This document shows, piece by piece, positions 12,836-14,038 of a stretch of DNA of 14,038 nucleotides. The notes beneath the pieces are model-generated. The model was given only the letters and a program-made list of their open reading frames with translations, was not told the DNA's origin and did not search any database. The stretch is from Actinomycetota bacterium (lineage in GTDB: Bacteria > Actinomycetota > Acidimicrobiia > Spongiisociales > UBA11373). A program made the position numbers and the translations under genes. The stretch lies in the NCBI GenBank assembly GCA_030688105.1, contig JAUYIV010000098.1, positions 1-14,038 of the forward strand, read 5' to 3'. The first letter of the stretch is position 1. Each line of letters starts with the position of its first letter.

Positions 12836-13552
12836 TCAGGCCGCCGTCGACGACCGACGCCAGCGCGCCCCGAGGAGCCTCGGCAACTCGATCTGTGCCG
12901 CCAGAATCGGATCGCGCCCCGCCCGCGCCGGGCCGACGCTCAATTCCTCGATCGTCTCGAGCGCCCATCCCGCTCCCGCCGCCCCGCCGAGCAGGTTCGC
13001 CAGCGAGCGATGGTGGAATCGGATGGTCAGCTCTCCCGCATCTTCCTCGGTGAAACCGCCTCCGAAGTACCTTCCCCAGCGCCAGAGAACCTCTCCATCG
13101 TCGGGATCGATGACCGGGGCCGAGTCGGGGGCAGTGATCAAGGGATGGTTGATCACCAGGGCGAGCACCCCATCAGGCCGAGTGACCCTGGCGGCCTCCT
13201 CGAACAGGCGGGTCCCTGTCGGCAAATGCTCCATCACCAGCACTATGGCGACTCCGTCGACCGATCCGTCCTGGATGAAGCCGATGTCGGGGAGGCTGCC
13301 GAGGGCGATTGGAGCGAGACCCGCCGCCCGGGCGGCCAGCCGCGGCGAGGCGTCCACGCCGATTGCTCGGGCGCCACGGGCGGCGATCGCGGCGAGGAAC
13401 CGGCCCTCGCCACAGCCGAGATCCAGATAGGTCTTGCCCGGCTCCGGGCGGAGCATCGCCAGCGCCAGGGGCATCACCTCTTCGGAATAGGCAGGATCTG
13501 AGGCCACCTCGCCGAGCCACCACTCCGCGAGATCCTCGCCCCACCCGGTCAC
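12836..13552 (-). CDS. Class I SAM-dependent methyltransferase, substrate unknown
   Basis: This 238-residue protein has a Rossmann-like methyltransferase fold. Motif I is YLDLGCGEGRF (42-52), the acidic end of strand 2 is IGVDAS (64-69), and the post-II region has VMEHLP (106-111). TRPDGVLALVINHP (124-137) fits motif III. It resembles the Methyltransf_11/25 type that often acts on small molecules, but I recognise no specific family and no substrate motif. It starts with GTG at 13552, overlapping the uvrA stop by 4 bases, and stops 33 bases before uvrC. Its place between uvrA and uvrC implies co-expression with excision repair, yet this alone does not show a repair role. Base composition looks like its neighbours. 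Confidence 0.88.
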   Translation of the reverse strand: MTGWGEDLAEWWLGEVASDPAYSEEVMPLALAMLRPEPGKTYLDLGCGEGRFLAAIAARGARAIGVDASPRLAARAAGLAPIALGSLPDIGFIQDGSVDGVAIVLVMEHLPTGTRLFEEAARVTRPDGVLALVINHPLITAPDSAPVIDPDDGEVLWRWGRYFGGGFTEEDAGELTIRFHHRSLANLLGGAAGAGWALETIEELSVGPARAGRDPILAAQIELPRLLGARWRRSSTAA

Positions 13553-14038
13553 GCCTGGAGCACCTCTCGCAAGAACTTGCCGGTGTACGACTCGGAGACC
13601 GCAGCGATGGACTCCGGGGATCCCTCGGCGACGATCCTCCCGCCCTCATCGCCGCCCTCGGGCCCGAGATCGATGATCCAGTCGGCGGACTTGATCACGT
13701 CGAGGTTGTGCTCGATGACGAGGACGGTGTTGCCCCCGTCGACGAGACGCTGCAGCACGCCGAGCAGCTTGCGCACGTCCTCGAAATGCAGGCCGGTCGT
13801 GGGCTCGTCGAGGATGTAGAACGTGCTCCCCGTCGATCGCTTGCCCAGCTCGCTCGCCAGCTTGACTCGTTGCGCCTCGCCGCCTGACAGCGTCGGGGCC
13901 GGCTGGCCGAGGCGGATGTAGCCGAGCCCGACGTCGTAGAGGGTCTGGAGCACGCGGGCGATTCGGGGCTGGTTCTGGAAGAAGTCGAGGGCCTCGCTCA
14001 CCGACATGTCGAGCACGTCGGCGATCGAGTGCCCCTTC
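13549..14038 (-). CDS. uvrA: UvrA, excinuclease ABC subunit A, C-terminal end (5' part outside window)
   Basis: UvrA is the ATP-driven damage-recognition subunit of nucleotide excision repair. Only the last 162 residues are present, beginning KGHSIADVLDMSVSEAL, a stretch conserved just ahead of the second ABC signature. The signature is LSGGEAQRVKLA, Walker B is YILDEPTTGLHF and the H-loop is VIEHNLDVIK, followed by ADWIIDLGPEGG and a short C-terminal tail. Every expected motif of this end is intact. The stop overlaps the start of the methyltransferase by 4 bases. Full-length UvrA is about 950 residues, so most of the gene lies to the right of the window. Confidence 0.97.
   Translation of the reverse strand, partial: KGHSIADVLDMSVSEALDFFQNQPRIARVLQTLYDVGLGYIRLGQPAPTLSGGEAQRVKLASELGKRSTGSTFYILDEPTTGLHFEDVRKLLGVLQRLVDGGNTVLVIEHNLDVIKSADWIIDLGPEGGDEGGRIVAEGSPESIAAVSESYTGKFLREVLQA

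Noticed and set aside
12161..13501. Plus-strand open frame of 446 codons opposite uvrC and the methyltransferase
   Set aside because: It spans two well supported minus-strand genes and has no motif.
1..14038. tRNA, rRNA, insertion sequence, prophage or defence genes
   Set aside because: Reading both strands I found no cloverleaf, transposase, integrase or recognisable defence protein; almost all DNA is taken by housekeeping and transporter genes.

Overview
This window is very GC-rich and every gene I can support lies on the minus strand, so transcription runs from right to left. Gene content and order (uvrA, uvrC, rapZ, yvcK, pgk, tpiA, secG) point to an actinobacterium. The lipoproteins with long threonine tracts after the signal cysteine, and the heavy use of GTG starts, suggest an uncultured lineage near Acidimicrobiia. 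That placement is inference, not a search result.

Right part (about 14038 to 7212): the 3' end of uvrA, a class I SAM-dependent methyltransferase, uvrC, rapZ, yvcK, pgk and tpiA. Five of the six junctions are 4-base GTGA or ATGA stop/start overlaps. The exception is methyltransferase to uvrC, where a 33-base gap holds a TACAAT box placed for a leaderless uvrC transcript. The block joins nucleotide excision repair (UvrA, UvrC), a nucleotide-binding regulator (RapZ), a UDP-sugar-binding carbon and cell-wall regulator (YvcK) and lower glycolysis (Pgk, TpiA). The whiA and gap genes that usually lie between yvcK and pgk in actinobacteria are absent.

Middle (about 7211 to 6042): gpmA and secG. gpmA sits between tpiA and secG, which are often adjacent in actinobacteria. 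It is bordered on both sides by short arrays of 7-base repeats: a pair of opposed four-unit arrays upstream that can fold into a long hairpin, and a three-unit array overlapping its stop codon. A TATAAT box lies between gpmA and secG.

Left part (about 6027 to 1): a peptide/nickel-type (Dpp/Opp) ABC importer locus with two different family 5 substrate-binding lipoproteins, a DppB-like permease and the first half of a DppC-like permease. The ATPase genes are not in the window and presumably follow to the left. Both permeases carry insertions compared with ordinary DppB/DppC. A perfect 15-bp inverted repeat without a T tract separates the second binding protein from the permeases.

There are no RNA genes, insertion sequences or CRISPR arrays that I can see, and no gene-free stretch longer than about 200 bases. 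I found no convincing new multi-gene system. The most unusual signals are the heptameric repeats around gpmA, the lost whiA-gap segment and the altered permeases.
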